In this document: positions 1 to 9,608 of the stretch, piece after piece | Numbering within the stretch: position 1 is the stretch's first letter | Layout: each line of letters starts with the position of its first letter | DNA from: Lactarius indigo | Lineage: Eukaryota > Basidiomycota > Agaricomycetes > Russulales > Russulaceae | Assembly (NCBI GenBank): GCA_025766275.1 | Contig: JAFKAC010000054.1 | Location: 310,001-374,000, forward strand | Direction: 5' to 3' | Length of the DNA: 64,000 nt | The notes under the pieces: generated by a model | What the model saw: the letters and a program-made list of their open reading frames with translations, nothing else | Database searches by the model: none | Told to the model about the DNA's origin: nothing | Position numbers and translations under genes: made by a program

Positions 1-1243
1 TGATTATGTAAGCATCCCTTTTTCATTCACTCACCCCATCCTCTACTCCAAAATACATACCTATAAATTCACTACACCACCATATTTCATGCAACCTATA
101 TCAACTCACTTACAACCTGCTAATCCAACCTTAAATGCTTCCTTTTCATTCAACTCATCCACCACAGTCACAACATCATCAACTCTACTTCAACTATAAT
201 CCTGGAAGGCTACACACACAAACATCCTACCAAAAGCTCAACTCTTACATGTTCCCCAACACATACCCCATCACCTGCTCCATCCCTGTAATCCCATTGC
301 AATTGTTACCTCAACCTCAGCTTTCAAAGCACCAATGATCTAACTCAAATAGGGGCACTCAAACATCCTTCTAACCATATGCCTCAAAGGCAAGTAATAT
401 GCTCCCATGCACTTCAGCTCAAAGCCTACAGACAATCTCTGCCCAATCTCAGAGATGAACAGTTCACAATGAAGAACAACTAACAATTCAAGAAGACCAA
501 CATGGCATATCTTGGTCTTTCCAGTACACCTTAAATACAAGTAACGTCAGACTAAAAACTGCCACCTAAGTAGCATCCAATCAATCGTGTAAGTATCCCA
601 AACCCTAGTACAACTACTACTAGGCTCAAGTCATCACTATCGTACATCTGATATATCCACACTGAGTCCGTGACAGATTAACTACTCACAATCCCAGCCA
701 CAATCAATAAGTGAGAGTTCATCCCCAAAACACCCAAAATATAACAATCCCTCCTTTTCCTCAAGTTATCAGACCAACAATACAACACAACAAAGAAGAG
801 ACAGCAGTACATCCCATGCTTCAACACCACCAAGAGCACCTTGCCTCCCCATCAGCTAACTTCTCACACCTCTGCAGTCATATCGTCTTCTGTGCTGGTG
901 TGATGTCGCCCACTTCCATGTGACTTCTGACTAAGGGTTTGTGATGGCAGTGAAAGATGGGCAAGACAATTCTGTGATTCCAGTCACAAACTCACTGTTT
1001 AAATACATTTCGACTACACACTTGTGCATCACCCTGATGTGGCCTACTCCTATCTTACAAGGATCCATCTGACACATTCAGTAGAAGACAATCTCAGAAT
1101 ACCTTCAATATTCAAGCTTGCATGTTGCTTTCATAATACAGAGGGGTCACAAGACTATCATGAGTCATGCTGACTCATTCTGTTCACAACACTGGCTTCC
1201 TGTCATGTGGCAGTTAACAGCCAAGTTAGATCAGCACTGTGTG
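1..1243. other. Unassigned CpG-poor left flank
   Basis: This stretch has only short chance reading frames and very few CpG dinucleotides. Positions about 480-675 resemble, on the minus strand, part of the F-family LTR: an imperfect palindrome around GAAGACCAACATGGC followed by a CCCTAGTACA-type segment that also occurs near 58780. I read it as a decayed LTR relic, not a gene. It is the original left flank of element A and would have been continuous with 22602 onward before insertion. Confidence 0.4.
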
Positions 1244-1647
1244 TGTCATGGTCACGTGACATCATCACATCACATCACGCAATGCACAGTGAAGTATAGA
1301 CCCTCGAAGTTTTGCAGAAGTATCAGTCTTGTCAAAGCACGCCTTATGGTGCTCATATCACAAATCGTCCACATAGCAGTAGTTAGTGACGTGGCTTGTA
1401 GAAAACGGCCCCCGAAAACCCCAGTCTGTGTGAGTATAAGACATAGTGCATCGAGTAGCACAAATGCTTGTCTACTCTTAGTTCTTGAATACCAAGTAGT
1501 ATCCTGTTGAAACCCGCTCACTTGTGAACTCCTTGAGTGACACAAGTACCCCAAACTTGACTTGCTTGAGAATACCGAGTTCCAACTCTACCCAAACATC
1601 AAGCTCAGCTCCATTGAAAACCCATATGGTCCCTCAGAACTGTAACA
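1244..1647 (+). repeat. 5' LTR of element A
   Basis: A 404-bp LTR starting TGTCATGGTCACGTGAC and ending CTGTAACA. It matches 15921-16305 plus 22578-22596 closely, and the J LTR at 52392-52796 more distantly. A TATAAGA-like box lies near 1436. The GTCTACTCTTA segment at 1470-1480 lies about 35 nt further on and pairs with the primer-binding site. Confidence 0.93.
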
Positions 1648-1658
1648 TAAGAGCAGAC
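1648..1658 (+). other. Primer-binding site of A (self-priming type, one mismatch)
   Basis: TAAGAGCAGAC directly follows the LTR. It is complementary, with one mismatch (C for T), to LTR positions 1470-1480. D and J keep the unmutated TAAGAGTAGAC. Confidence 0.6.
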
Positions 1659-1747
1659 CTCCCCCTACTCTGCCGCAGAACGAGGCGTAAAGTGTTCCCA
1701 GACCAGTTGAACAACACAGGCAGTCCTTAGTAGGACGTGTAGTCACT

Positions 1748-3788
1748 ATGGCACTCAAACAGAAATACAGGTGTATTGAACCAGAACCTGCAGACAAAGA
1801 CCCGACAGTAAAAAGACTTGTTATACGATGAAATGTTGATAACCTCTCAGACATCGTGACTAGTGGCATCAACTGGATACAAGGAAGAGGCTACATCATT
1901 CGTCGCAACCCTAGTCTGGCACTCAACATCAAATTCTCTGAAGAAGAAAATAGTTGGTATGAAGTCTATTTCAAAAACACTGGCTGGTACATGTATACAG
2001 ACGCTCAAGTTGATGGACCACATCTCTGGGGTCTAAAACTTCAATCGCAACCCCAGCCAACCCCTGAATACAACTGGAATGAACATAAGCATCAAATTGC
2101 CAAATCCAAGGGCAAAAGAAAATCACCTCAACTGGCACCTGTACCCTTTGTCACTCCAACAATCACATTACTGAGCACACCAATGGCTAGTGGAAGTAGT
2201 TCCTCAGGGACGTCAACAGTCACAGGCCCACTACAGGGCACAGCCCCTTCATTCTTCGATGGAAACCAAGTGCAAAGTTGACAATTCCTACATGAATTCA
2301 ATCAGTTCAGGCGTGTCAATAGGACTAACAAGAGGATGGTCAGCCCATACCAATGGGTAGCATTAGCACTCACATTGATTTGAGGACCAGCCATTGAAAG
2401 CTGGAACCAGAGTCAAGACAAAAAACTGGAAGCAAAAATCAATGATGCAGTCAACCCCGTACCCAAAACTAGCAAATCCTTGTGGAATGACTTTATGACC
2501 AATTTCCAGAACACCTGGACAGACACGTTAAGCCAACAGAATGCTTATGCAAAGCTGACGGCACTCACCATGAAAGGGGACAATATCAATGAATTATATC
2601 GCAACCTTTGAACAACTAGCAGAGGCTGCTGAATGGGATATGACTGCTAAGGGAACCGTAGACTTGTTCTGACATGGACTACAATGTGAACTCCTAGTCT
2701 CTTGCTTCAAGTGAAATAAAATACCTGTCACTATGGACGATTGGAAGTCAGCCACAAGAGAAGAAGTACAACAATACCGAACCATCACCAACTGCATCGC
2801 ACAGATCAGAAAAACAACACCATTACCCATACCTCAAACACACCCACCAAAGCCAACGGCGTGGAATGACCAAGTCGTGCCAATGGAAGTAGACGCCACT
2901 CAAACATACATGCCCCACGTGCATACTCCCCAAGAACTCATGGAAATGGACCGATGCCACCGGGAAGGGTTGTGCTTCCAATGCAAGAAATCGGGACACT
3001 TATCCCAAGATTGCCCAAACAAATGAACACCTGCATGAATCAACAAAACGATCAGTACTCCCATAATGTCATCAAAGACAACCAAAGAAACAAAACCAGG
3101 ACTAACATTGGACCACTTAATATCTGGCATCTTGGGACTCACAGCGACAGAATGAAAGGGCGTAATGTCGCAACTGTTGTTAGAGGCTAGTCTTGATGAG
3201 GAAGATGAAGATGAAGAGCTTACAATTAATACTATCCATAGCACTTCTAGTGATACACTCACTCTCGAACTCCCACTAGAAGGAACAACAGAAGTCATAT
3301 CAGCCTTAATCAACTCCAGCTCCTCGGACAATTTTATCAATGCCAAATGTACCATCAAATTAGCCCTTCGAACTTACCCTGTGAAGGGACGACTTGTGTA
3401 TAATGTCAATGGTACCCTCAATGAGAATGGGAGTATAACAATGGCCTGTAAAGCAATGGTCAACTGGGGACAGCATCGGTATGAGACATTGCTATATGTC
3501 ACTCACCTCAGACACCCTAGAATGATCCTCAGACACCCATGGTTCCAACAAACGGACCCACGAATCAACTGGCTGGAAAACTGTCTTGAAGGAGAACCTC
3601 GTCAGATTGCGATCGACAGGACAGCAACTATCGCGACCATCACACAACGAATGGTGGAACGAGCACCACCAAAATAAGAGGAACTACCCACCCAATATGA
3701 ACCATGGGCGACCGTATTCTCAGAAGAGGCCGTGATGCGCTTCCCACCAGAATGAGAAGATGACCACATGATCATGCTACTGCCAAAC
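1748..3788 (+). pseudogene. Element A gag and protease, decayed
   Basis: Starts at ATG 1748 (MALK...), equivalent to the D start. It holds an N-terminal domain with a W-Y-E-V motif, a low-complexity linker, and the capsid domain (F-FDGN, then a SPYQ motif near 2345). There is a zinc knuckle CFQCKKSGHLSQDC near 2972-3013, then a protease region in which the usual D-S/T-G is replaced by serines (near 3310). In-frame stops include TGAs near 2279 and 2382, and the frame shifts near 2595. The TGA at 2382 is also present in D at the homologous codon. The region ends where element C is inserted. Confidence 0.85.
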
Positions 3789-4357
3789 TGTTACGATTTT
3801 CTTGGACTCGTTTCTTTCCTTATCACCACTTCCTTCCCACACTATACGAGCCCTGTACGATTACGCGGACGTTACGATTACCCAGTTTCTATCACGCGCC
3901 TTGCTTATCGACGTTCCCTCTAGATAAAGCTTGACATGTGCCAGTTTCCGACTTGTTCCCTCTCACGCGCGACCCCGCGTGATTCTCCGTTGTTCTCAAA
4001 ATATCCTTGCTTTGTTCCCTTTATGTTCGTTCCTTTCTTCCTCGACTTAGCGATGGCGCCATCTGTTTGCGATGGCCATACAGTACGATTTCTATTTAAC
4101 TCTAGTTATACCTAGCTTGTACGGTAGACTAGACTTCTTGTGTAATACTACACTCGTCTCCGCAGGAGTCTCCTCGTTCCCCGATCCTCGTCTCCGCTAG
4201 GCCTTCGCGTCTTAGCCTTCCTCTACAGTCCAAGTGACGTGCGTCCTTGTGACTCTTGTGCACCATCTATACTGAAGTCGAGCCTTTGAGCTTCGACTAC
4301 CGGACAGCAGACTGACTTAGTACAGGTCGTACTCAACGCCCCTGTAGTGGCGTTACA
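3789..4357 (+). repeat. 5' LTR of element C
   Basis: A 569-bp LTR from TGTTACGATTTTC to GTGGCGTTACA. A TATTTAA-type TATA box lies at 4093-4099. The self-priming complement AGACTAGACTT is at 4126-4136, about 33 nt downstream of it. Confidence 0.97.
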
Positions 4358-4359
4358 TT

Positions 4360-4370
4360 AAGTCTAGTCT
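4360..4370 (+). other. Primer-binding site of element C (self-priming type)
   Basis: AAGTCTAGTCT begins 3 nt after the LTR and is an exact reverse complement of LTR positions 4126-4136, just downstream of the TATA box. This matches the Tf1-type arrangement, in which the 5' end of the RNA primes its own reverse transcription. No TGG-starting tRNA complement is present. Confidence 0.75.
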
Positions 4371-4375
4371 CCACA

Positions 4376-6040
4376 GTGGCTCTCACCAGCCGAAGCCGAA
4401 CACAGTTCGTCAAAGAGTATCTGGAGCGGCATCCTTACGACGACCTAAGACCTTCCATCAAAGGAACCGCCCTCTGGAGGAACACCCCACACGACGAAGG
4501 GTACTACGTTTACGACCCCGACAAACTTACATACGAACCAATCGAATACATTGAAGACCAGCACATCTGGGCCTACGTCGCCTACTCCGATTCAAAGCAC
4601 TCCTGGTATTCCTACAAACCCGTCCCTGCACACCTAGGCCTAGGACCAGGAAAAGGACAAATCAGCGCCATCGAGGCCGATTCTGATATCGAAGAACCAT
4701 CTTCCGAACCTGATCTAGACAACCCAACACTCACGCCCACCATCCAACGACCTGTGGACTTCGCATCATATGCCAATATGTCCACCACCCAACTCTCCAC
4801 CACCCTCACCTCCTCGCAGCCAACCACAGGGTCCTCGACAACGGATCCTGCAAACAGTGGAGGACATCTTGTGGGAGGAAGTATGTCGACAAGCGGAGGA
4901 GGCACTGCGGGAGGCGCAGGAAGCCATCATGGAGGCGGTACGCCTGGAGGTGGAGGCGGTGCGCCTGGAGGTGGAGGCGGTGCGCCTGGAGGCGGAGGCG
5001 GCGCGCCTGGAGGTGGAGGCGGCGGAGCAGCAGCAGGCCCCGCTGCTGGAGGACCCCCCCCACCAAACGGACGACTCGGAGGGAACCCCCCACCAGAATT
5101 CACGGGGGACCGAGAAGCCAGCAGAGCGTTCCTAAACGCCTTCGCACTCTACCGAGGAATGAACCCGAATGTCCAACAGCTAACTCTTCCTTATTCACGT
5201 GCAATGACCCTCCTCTCGTACATCCGAGGGCCATTAGTAGACGACTGGGTCGAAGAACAGATCCAGTGGCTAGCCGACCAACTGGCGGGAGGAGTAGCCA
5301 TGAACGCCGAAAACTTATGGAACACTATCGAAACAAGATTCATCCAGGCATACACCGACACTACCCAACAACAAAAAGCCCGCCACGCCATTCAAAATTT
5401 ACGAATGGACAAAGAAGACATCGACACCTACATAGCCAAGTTCTCTAACTTGGCCAACAAGGCAGGGTACAACAAGGACGAGGCCACTACTCTAGAAATC
5501 TTCCAGAAAGGCCTCCCAAATGCGCTAGTCATAAATGCAATCAAGTTCCATCACCCCGTAGACTGGGACGATTGGAAGACGGCGGTCACGCTTCAGCAGG
5601 CGGAATATCTCCTCCTCAAGGACAGGCTCACTAAAGGAAGAACGGACAAGAAAGGAGGAGCCTCCCGCGACCAGTGGCTGAACGCCCTCAATAAAACTAG
5701 GGACCCAAATGCAATGGATGTCAGCCGAACTCGCGCCAGAGCAGCAATGACGGAGGACGAAAAGAAGCTACTCCAAAAGGAAGGAAGATGCTTCCGATGC
5801 CGAGGACAAGGACACATTTCCAAGTTCTGCCCTCAAAAGACCACCACTACCGCCAAAACAGCAGGAACGAGCGACCCTACTCCAACCACCGCCACTATCT
5901 CAATGACCGCATCACGCCCCCTTTCCAACGAAGAACAAGCCGACGCCCAAGTGGCTGCCCTATTCGCTCAGACCCCCGAAGTACGAGAGCTAATGGTGGA
6001 TAAACTCTTCGGACAAAAGAAGGATTTTCTGAACGCTTGA
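4376..6040 (+). CDS. gag: Element C Gag polyprotein
   Basis: A 554-residue structural protein that would form the cytoplasmic virus-like particle. In order: an N-terminal domain; a Ser/Thr-rich linker; a glycine tract of four 7-residue G-A-P-G repeats (4938-5025); the capsid domain (PPPEFTGDREASRAF, then a YIRGP motif); and one CX2CX4HX4C zinc knuckle at residues 472-485. No in-frame ATG precedes residue ~130. The start is taken as GTG 4376, because the same position is ATG in A and D (M-A-L / M-A-H) and B also has GTG there. It ends in TGA 6038-6040, after GAT TTT CTG, where a -1 slip would enter pol. Confidence 0.9.
   Translation: MALTSRSRTQFVKEYLERHPYDDLRPSIKGTALWRNTPHDEGYYVYDPDKLTYEPIEYIEDQHIWAYVAYSDSKHSWYSYKPVPAHLGLGPGKGQISAIEADSDIEEPSSEPDLDNPTLTPTIQRPVDFASYANMSTTQLSTTLTSSQPTTGSSTTDPANSGGHLVGGSMSTSGGGTAGGAGSHHGGGTPGGGGGAPGGGGGAPGGGGGAPGGGGGGAAAGPAAGGPPPPNGRLGGNPPPEFTGDREASRAFLNAFALYRGMNPNVQQLTLPYSRAMTLLSYIRGPLVDDWVEEQIQWLADQLAGGVAMNAENLWNTIETRFIQAYTDTTQQQKARHAIQNLRMDKEDIDTYIAKFSNLANKAGYNKDEATTLEIFQKGLPNALVINAIKFHHPVDWDDWKTAVTLQQAEYLLLKDRLTKGRTDKKGGASRDQWLNALNKTRDPNAMDVSRTRARAAMTEDEKKLLQKEGRCFRCRGQGHISKFCPQKTTTTAKTAGTSDPTPTTATISMTASRPLSNEEQADAQVAALFAQTPEVRELMVDKLFGQKKDFLNA
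6025..6028 (+). promoter_or_regulatory. Candidate -1 frameshift T-run at the gag/pol junction (C)
   Basis: The gag codons GAT TTT CTG contain TTTT. A tRNA on TTT can slip back one base onto 6025-6027 and continue in the pol frame, which is open from 6004. B, E and F have the same arrangement. It is not a canonical X XXY YYZ heptamer. Confidence 0.45.
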
Positions 6041-9000
6041 ACCCGGCGGCCTGGGCTAGAGCATTAAAACTTAGCGTGTACAATAGCAGATTCCGATCCA
6101 TGCGAATTCCAGTACTTTTCAAATCTGCTCACGCGACGGCCGAACGAAATGTTTTGGTAGATTCGGGCGCAACAGACAACTTCATCAGCGCAAACCTCTT
6201 GAAGCGACTCAAAATAGCCTGGCTACCTACCGAACGTTCCATCAAGATATGGAACGTAGATGGAACCCACAATCAAGGAGGAGAGATCACATCCTTCACC
6301 GACCTCACTGTTAAAACCGGAGGAAAGACCCAAAACCTTCGATTCCTTATCACGGATCTAGGAAACGACGAAGTTATACTAGGATACCCCTGGTTTACGG
6401 CTTTCGAACCCAAGTTCCATTGGCGGGACGCTACCCTCGATGAAGAGTTCCAACCAGTGGTCATCACCAGTCTGCATCTGTCCGACGAAGCCATGCCTCT
6501 TGAAGCAACTATTAAGGCATTGGAGACGTATCAACTGGACGAATCAGCCTGGGAACAACTACAAGGAGAGGACGAACCTTCGATCCGGTTGCGAAAGACT
6601 ACAACAGCATCGGAACTGGCGCAGCAAGAAGCGGCCAAAAGACCTCAGAAAACCTTCGAAGAGATGGTTCCGGAAGAATATCGGAGACATCAGAAGGTTT
6701 TCAGCGAAGAAGCGTCTCAGCGCTTTCCCCCTTCACGCCCATGGGACCACGCCATCGATCTAGTCCCAACTGCCCCTGAAACAATGGATTGCAAAGTATA
6801 CCCACTCACAATCCCGGAAAACGAAAAGCTAACGGAATTCGTAACTGAGCACTTGGAAAAGAAGTACATCCAACCATCCAAGTCTCCTTACGCATCCCCC
6901 TTCTTTTTTATCAAAAAAAAGGACGGGAAACTACGCCCGGTACAGGACTACCGCCGCCTCAACGAACTGACCGTAAAGAATCACTATCCACTCCCCCTAA
7001 TCCCCGAACTTATCGACAAAATCCGAGAAGCAAGACTTTATTCGAAACTCGATATCCGATGGGGATACAACAACGTTCGGATCAAACAAGGGGATGAATG
7101 GAAAGCGGCGTTCAAAACAAATCAGGGGTTATTCGAACCGCGAGTCATGTTTTTTGGCCTCACTAACTCCCCAAGCACCTTCCAAACTATGATGGACACT
7201 ATCTTCAGGGAGTTGGTGTTAACAGGAGAAGTAATCGTCTACATGGACGATATCCTAATCGCGACTGCGGACAACCGTACCCACCATAGAACGGTGTTAC
7301 ACCAAGTCCTTGACCTCTGCGACAAACACGACCTATACATCAAACCAGAGAAATGCGTATTTGAAGTCTATGAAGTGGAGTACCTGGGGCTAATCATCGG
7401 GCACGGACAACTACGAATGGACCCAATCAAAGTACAGGGAGTCCGGGAATGGAAGGCGCCGACATCACTTAAAGAAGTACGAGCCTTCTTAGGATTCTGC
7501 AACTTCTACCGACGATTTATACGGGGATTCTCCACAATCGCGAGACCCCTCCACGACCTTACGAAGAAAGACATCCCCTGGGAATGGACGGAAGTTAGAC
7601 AAAAAGCCTTCGACACCATCAAAGAACGAATCAGTTCGGAACCGGTTTTACTATTCCCGAAGTTAGACCAACCCTTCGAAATCGAAGTCGACGCCTCAAG
7701 TTATGCTCTAGGGGCGGTCTTAAACCAGAAGGGAGAAGACAATAGAATGCATCCGGTCGCATTCTATTCCGAGTCCCTATCAGAAGCTGAACGCAACTAC
7801 GACATTTACGACAGGGAGCTATTAGCAATCGTCAAGGCGCTACGCACGTGGCGAACGTACCTTGTGGGATCCCCCCATTTAATAACAATCCATACAGACC
7901 ACGCCAACCTGCAATACTGGAAAGAACCCAGGAAAATCAGTCGACGAGTGGCGCGGGAGTTCCAAGAACTATCGGAGTATAACTTTATACTCAAACATAT
8001 CCCTGGTACCAAGAATACACAAGCAGACTCCCTATCAAGAAGACCCGACTATGATGACGGCACCAGTGACAATGATCACGTTACTGTACTCCCGGACGAC
8101 GTATTTCTCAAAGTCACCCAAACGTCCATGCACGACATGGATATATGGACTCAAATTGCACAAAATATGGACGAAGCGACACTCCTCCCGTGGATCGAAC
8201 CCCACAACCTAAAGAAACACAATGGGCTGTGGTGGAAGGGCGATGCTCTTGTTGTTGTGGGAAACAACGAACTTAAACGGGGGGTGATTACCTTTTTCCA
8301 CGATACCCCAAGTGCAGGACACCCAGGAATAGCAAACACTCTAGAGCTACTACGACGCGACTTCTGGTGGCCCAACATGCGCAAAGACGTGGAAGCCTAC
8401 GTTAAGGGGTGCGCAACATGCCAAAGCAACAAAATCAACCATCACCGACAGAAGCCCCACTTATTCCCCATTACCACCGAACCATCAGCCGAACCGTTTG
8501 AAGTGGTAGCCATGGATTTCATAGTCAAACTCCCGATATCAAAAGGGTTTGACTCGATCCTCACCGTCACAGACCATGACTGCTCGAAAGCGGCAATATT
8601 CATACCGTGTAACGAAACCATAACGTCGGAAGGCGTGGCAAAACTCTATCTCCGATATGTCTACCCCCATTATGGACTACCCCGAAGGATCATATCCGAC
8701 CGAGATCCAAGATTCACATCTATGTTCATGCGACAACTGTGCAGAACGCTGGAGATACAGCAAAACGTATTATCAGCGTATCACCCGCAAACGGACGGTC
8801 AATCAGAACGAACAAACCAATGGTTAGAACAATACCTGCGACATTGGTGTAACGTGCAACAGGACAACTGGGCAGAACTTCTACCCACGGCGCAATTTGC
8901 TCACAATTCCTGGAGAAATGCCACTACCAGGCACTCCCCCTTTTCTCTCATTATGGGGTGGGAACCACGAACTGTGTGGACACCAAAACCATCTCACAGC

Positions 9001-9570
9001 CCCGCGGTGGATCAAAGATTGGAAGAGTTGCAGATACTCCGACAACACGCACAAGATAGTATCAAACATGCGCAACACCTCATGGCCCAACGAGGAAAAA
9101 CAGGGTTCACACCTTATCAGCAAGGGGACCAGGTATGGCTAGAAGGGACCAATCTCCGCACCTTCTACCCCTCAAGCAAATTAGCCCCGAAGCGGTACGG
9201 ACCCTTTAACATTGTCAGGGTTCTATCAGATGTTTCGTACGAACTGGAACTTCCGGCATCATGGAAAATACACCCAGTATTCCATGCGAACCTTCTAACG
9301 CCATACAAGGAAACGGAGATGCACGGCGCAAACTATACCCGACCCCCGCCGGACCTTATCAATGGAGAAGAGGAGTATGAAGTGGAGCAGATTGAAGACG
9401 CCCAGGAACGAGGAAGAGGGCGCAAACTCCACTACCTAGTAAAGTGGAAAGGATTCCCACCAAGCGATAACACATGGGAACCCGCAACGAACATGACCCA
9501 CGCCACAGACGTCATCAAAGACTTCTACCAACGATACCCGACCGCCAAGGGGGCTGGACGAACGATATAA
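6025..9570 (+). CDS. pol: Element C Pol polyprotein with chromodomain
   Basis: Replication and integration polyprotein in the -1 frame relative to gag; there is no ATG at its head, so it is probably made as Gag-Pol. Residues are counted from codon 6037. Aspartic protease has DSGAT at 42-46. Reverse transcriptase has FFFIKKKDGKLRPVQDYR and YMDD at 402-405. RNase H has EVDASSYALGA. Integrase has an HHCC zinc-binding head and a D827-D888-E924 catalytic triad with D35E spacing. A GPY/F-type module and a C-terminal chromodomain (EEEYEVEQI...YLVKWKGF, about 1111-1177) follow; in chromoviruses this domain contacts modified histones. No stops, so apparently functional. Confidence 0.95.
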   Translation, partial: FSERLNPAAWARALKLSVYNSRFRSMRIPVLFKSAHATAERNVLVDSGATDNFISANLLKRLKIAWLPTERSIKIWNVDGTHNQGGEITSFTDLTVKTGGKTQNLRFLITDLGNDEVILGYPWFTAFEPKFHWRDATLDEEFQPVVITSLHLSDEAMPLEATIKALETYQLDESAWEQLQGEDEPSIRLRKTTTASELAQQEAAKRPQKTFEEMVPEEYRRHQKVFSEEASQRFPPSRPWDHAIDLVPTAPETMDCKVYPLTIPENEKLTEFVTEHLEKKYIQPSKSPYASPFFFIKKKDGKLRPVQDYRRLNELTVKNHYPLPLIPELIDKIREARLYSKLDIRWGYNNVRIKQGDEWKAAFKTNQGLFEPRVMFFGLTNSPSTFQTMMDTIFRELVLTGEVIVYMDDILIATADNRTHHRTVLHQVLDLCDKHDLYIKPEKCVFEVYEVEYLGLIIGHGQLRMDPIKVQGVREWKAPTSLKEVRAFLGFCNFYRRFIRGFSTIARPLHDLTKKDIPWEWTEVRQKAFDTIKERISSEPVLLFPKLDQPFEIEVDASSYALGAVLNQKGEDNRMHPVAFYSESLSEAERNYDIYDRELLAIVKALRTWRTYLVGSPHLITIHTDHANLQYWKEPRKISRRVAREFQELSEYNFILKHIPGTKNTQADSLSRRPDYDDGTSDNDHVTVLPDDVFLKVTQTSMHDMDIWTQIAQNMDEATLLPWIEPHNLKKHNGLWWKGDALVVVGNNELKRGVITFFHDTPSAGHPGIANTLELLRRDFWWPNMRKDVEAYVKGCATCQSNKINHHRQKPHLFPITTEPSAEPFEVVAMDFIVKLPISKGFDSILTVTDHDCSKAAIFIPCNETITSEGVAKLYLRYVYPHYGLPRRIISDRDPRFTSMFMRQLCRTLEIQQNVLSAYHPQTDGQSERTNQWLEQYLRHWCNVQQDNWAELLPTAQFAHNSWRNATTRHSPFSLIMGWEPRTVWTPKPSHSPAVDQRLEELQILRQHAQDSIKHAQHLMAQRGKTGFTPYQQGDQVWLEGTNLRTFYPSSKLAPKRYGPFNIVRVLSDVSYELELPASWKIHPVFHANLLTPYKETEMHGANYTRPPPDLINGEEEYEVEQIEDAQERGRGRKLHYLVKWKGFPPSDNTWEPATNMTHATDVIKDFYQRYPTAKGAGRTI
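8274..8290 (+). promoter_or_regulatory. Candidate central polypurine tract in C integrase
   Basis: AAACGGGGGGTGATTA, encoding K-R-G-V-I before the HHCC head, nearly repeats the 3' polypurine tract at 11082-11091 (ACGGGGGGTAA). A, B, D, I and J have the same feature at the same codons. Confidence 0.4.
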
Positions 9571-9608
9571 AGACCCCCTTTCGTATCCCCACACCCCTCA
9601 GCCCAATA

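Noticed and set aside
4358..4375. tRNA-primed PBS after the C LTR
   Set aside because: No TGG-starting complement of a tRNA 3' end, while an exact complement to the LTR itself is present.
4770..5135. 121-residue ORF over the C gag glycine repeats and its minus-strand partner
   Set aside because: They are shadow frames of the repetitive gag segment.
9474..9608. Longer ORF3 start upstream of 9609
   Set aside because: It lies inside the pol chromodomain in another frame, and the G copy supports ATG 9609.
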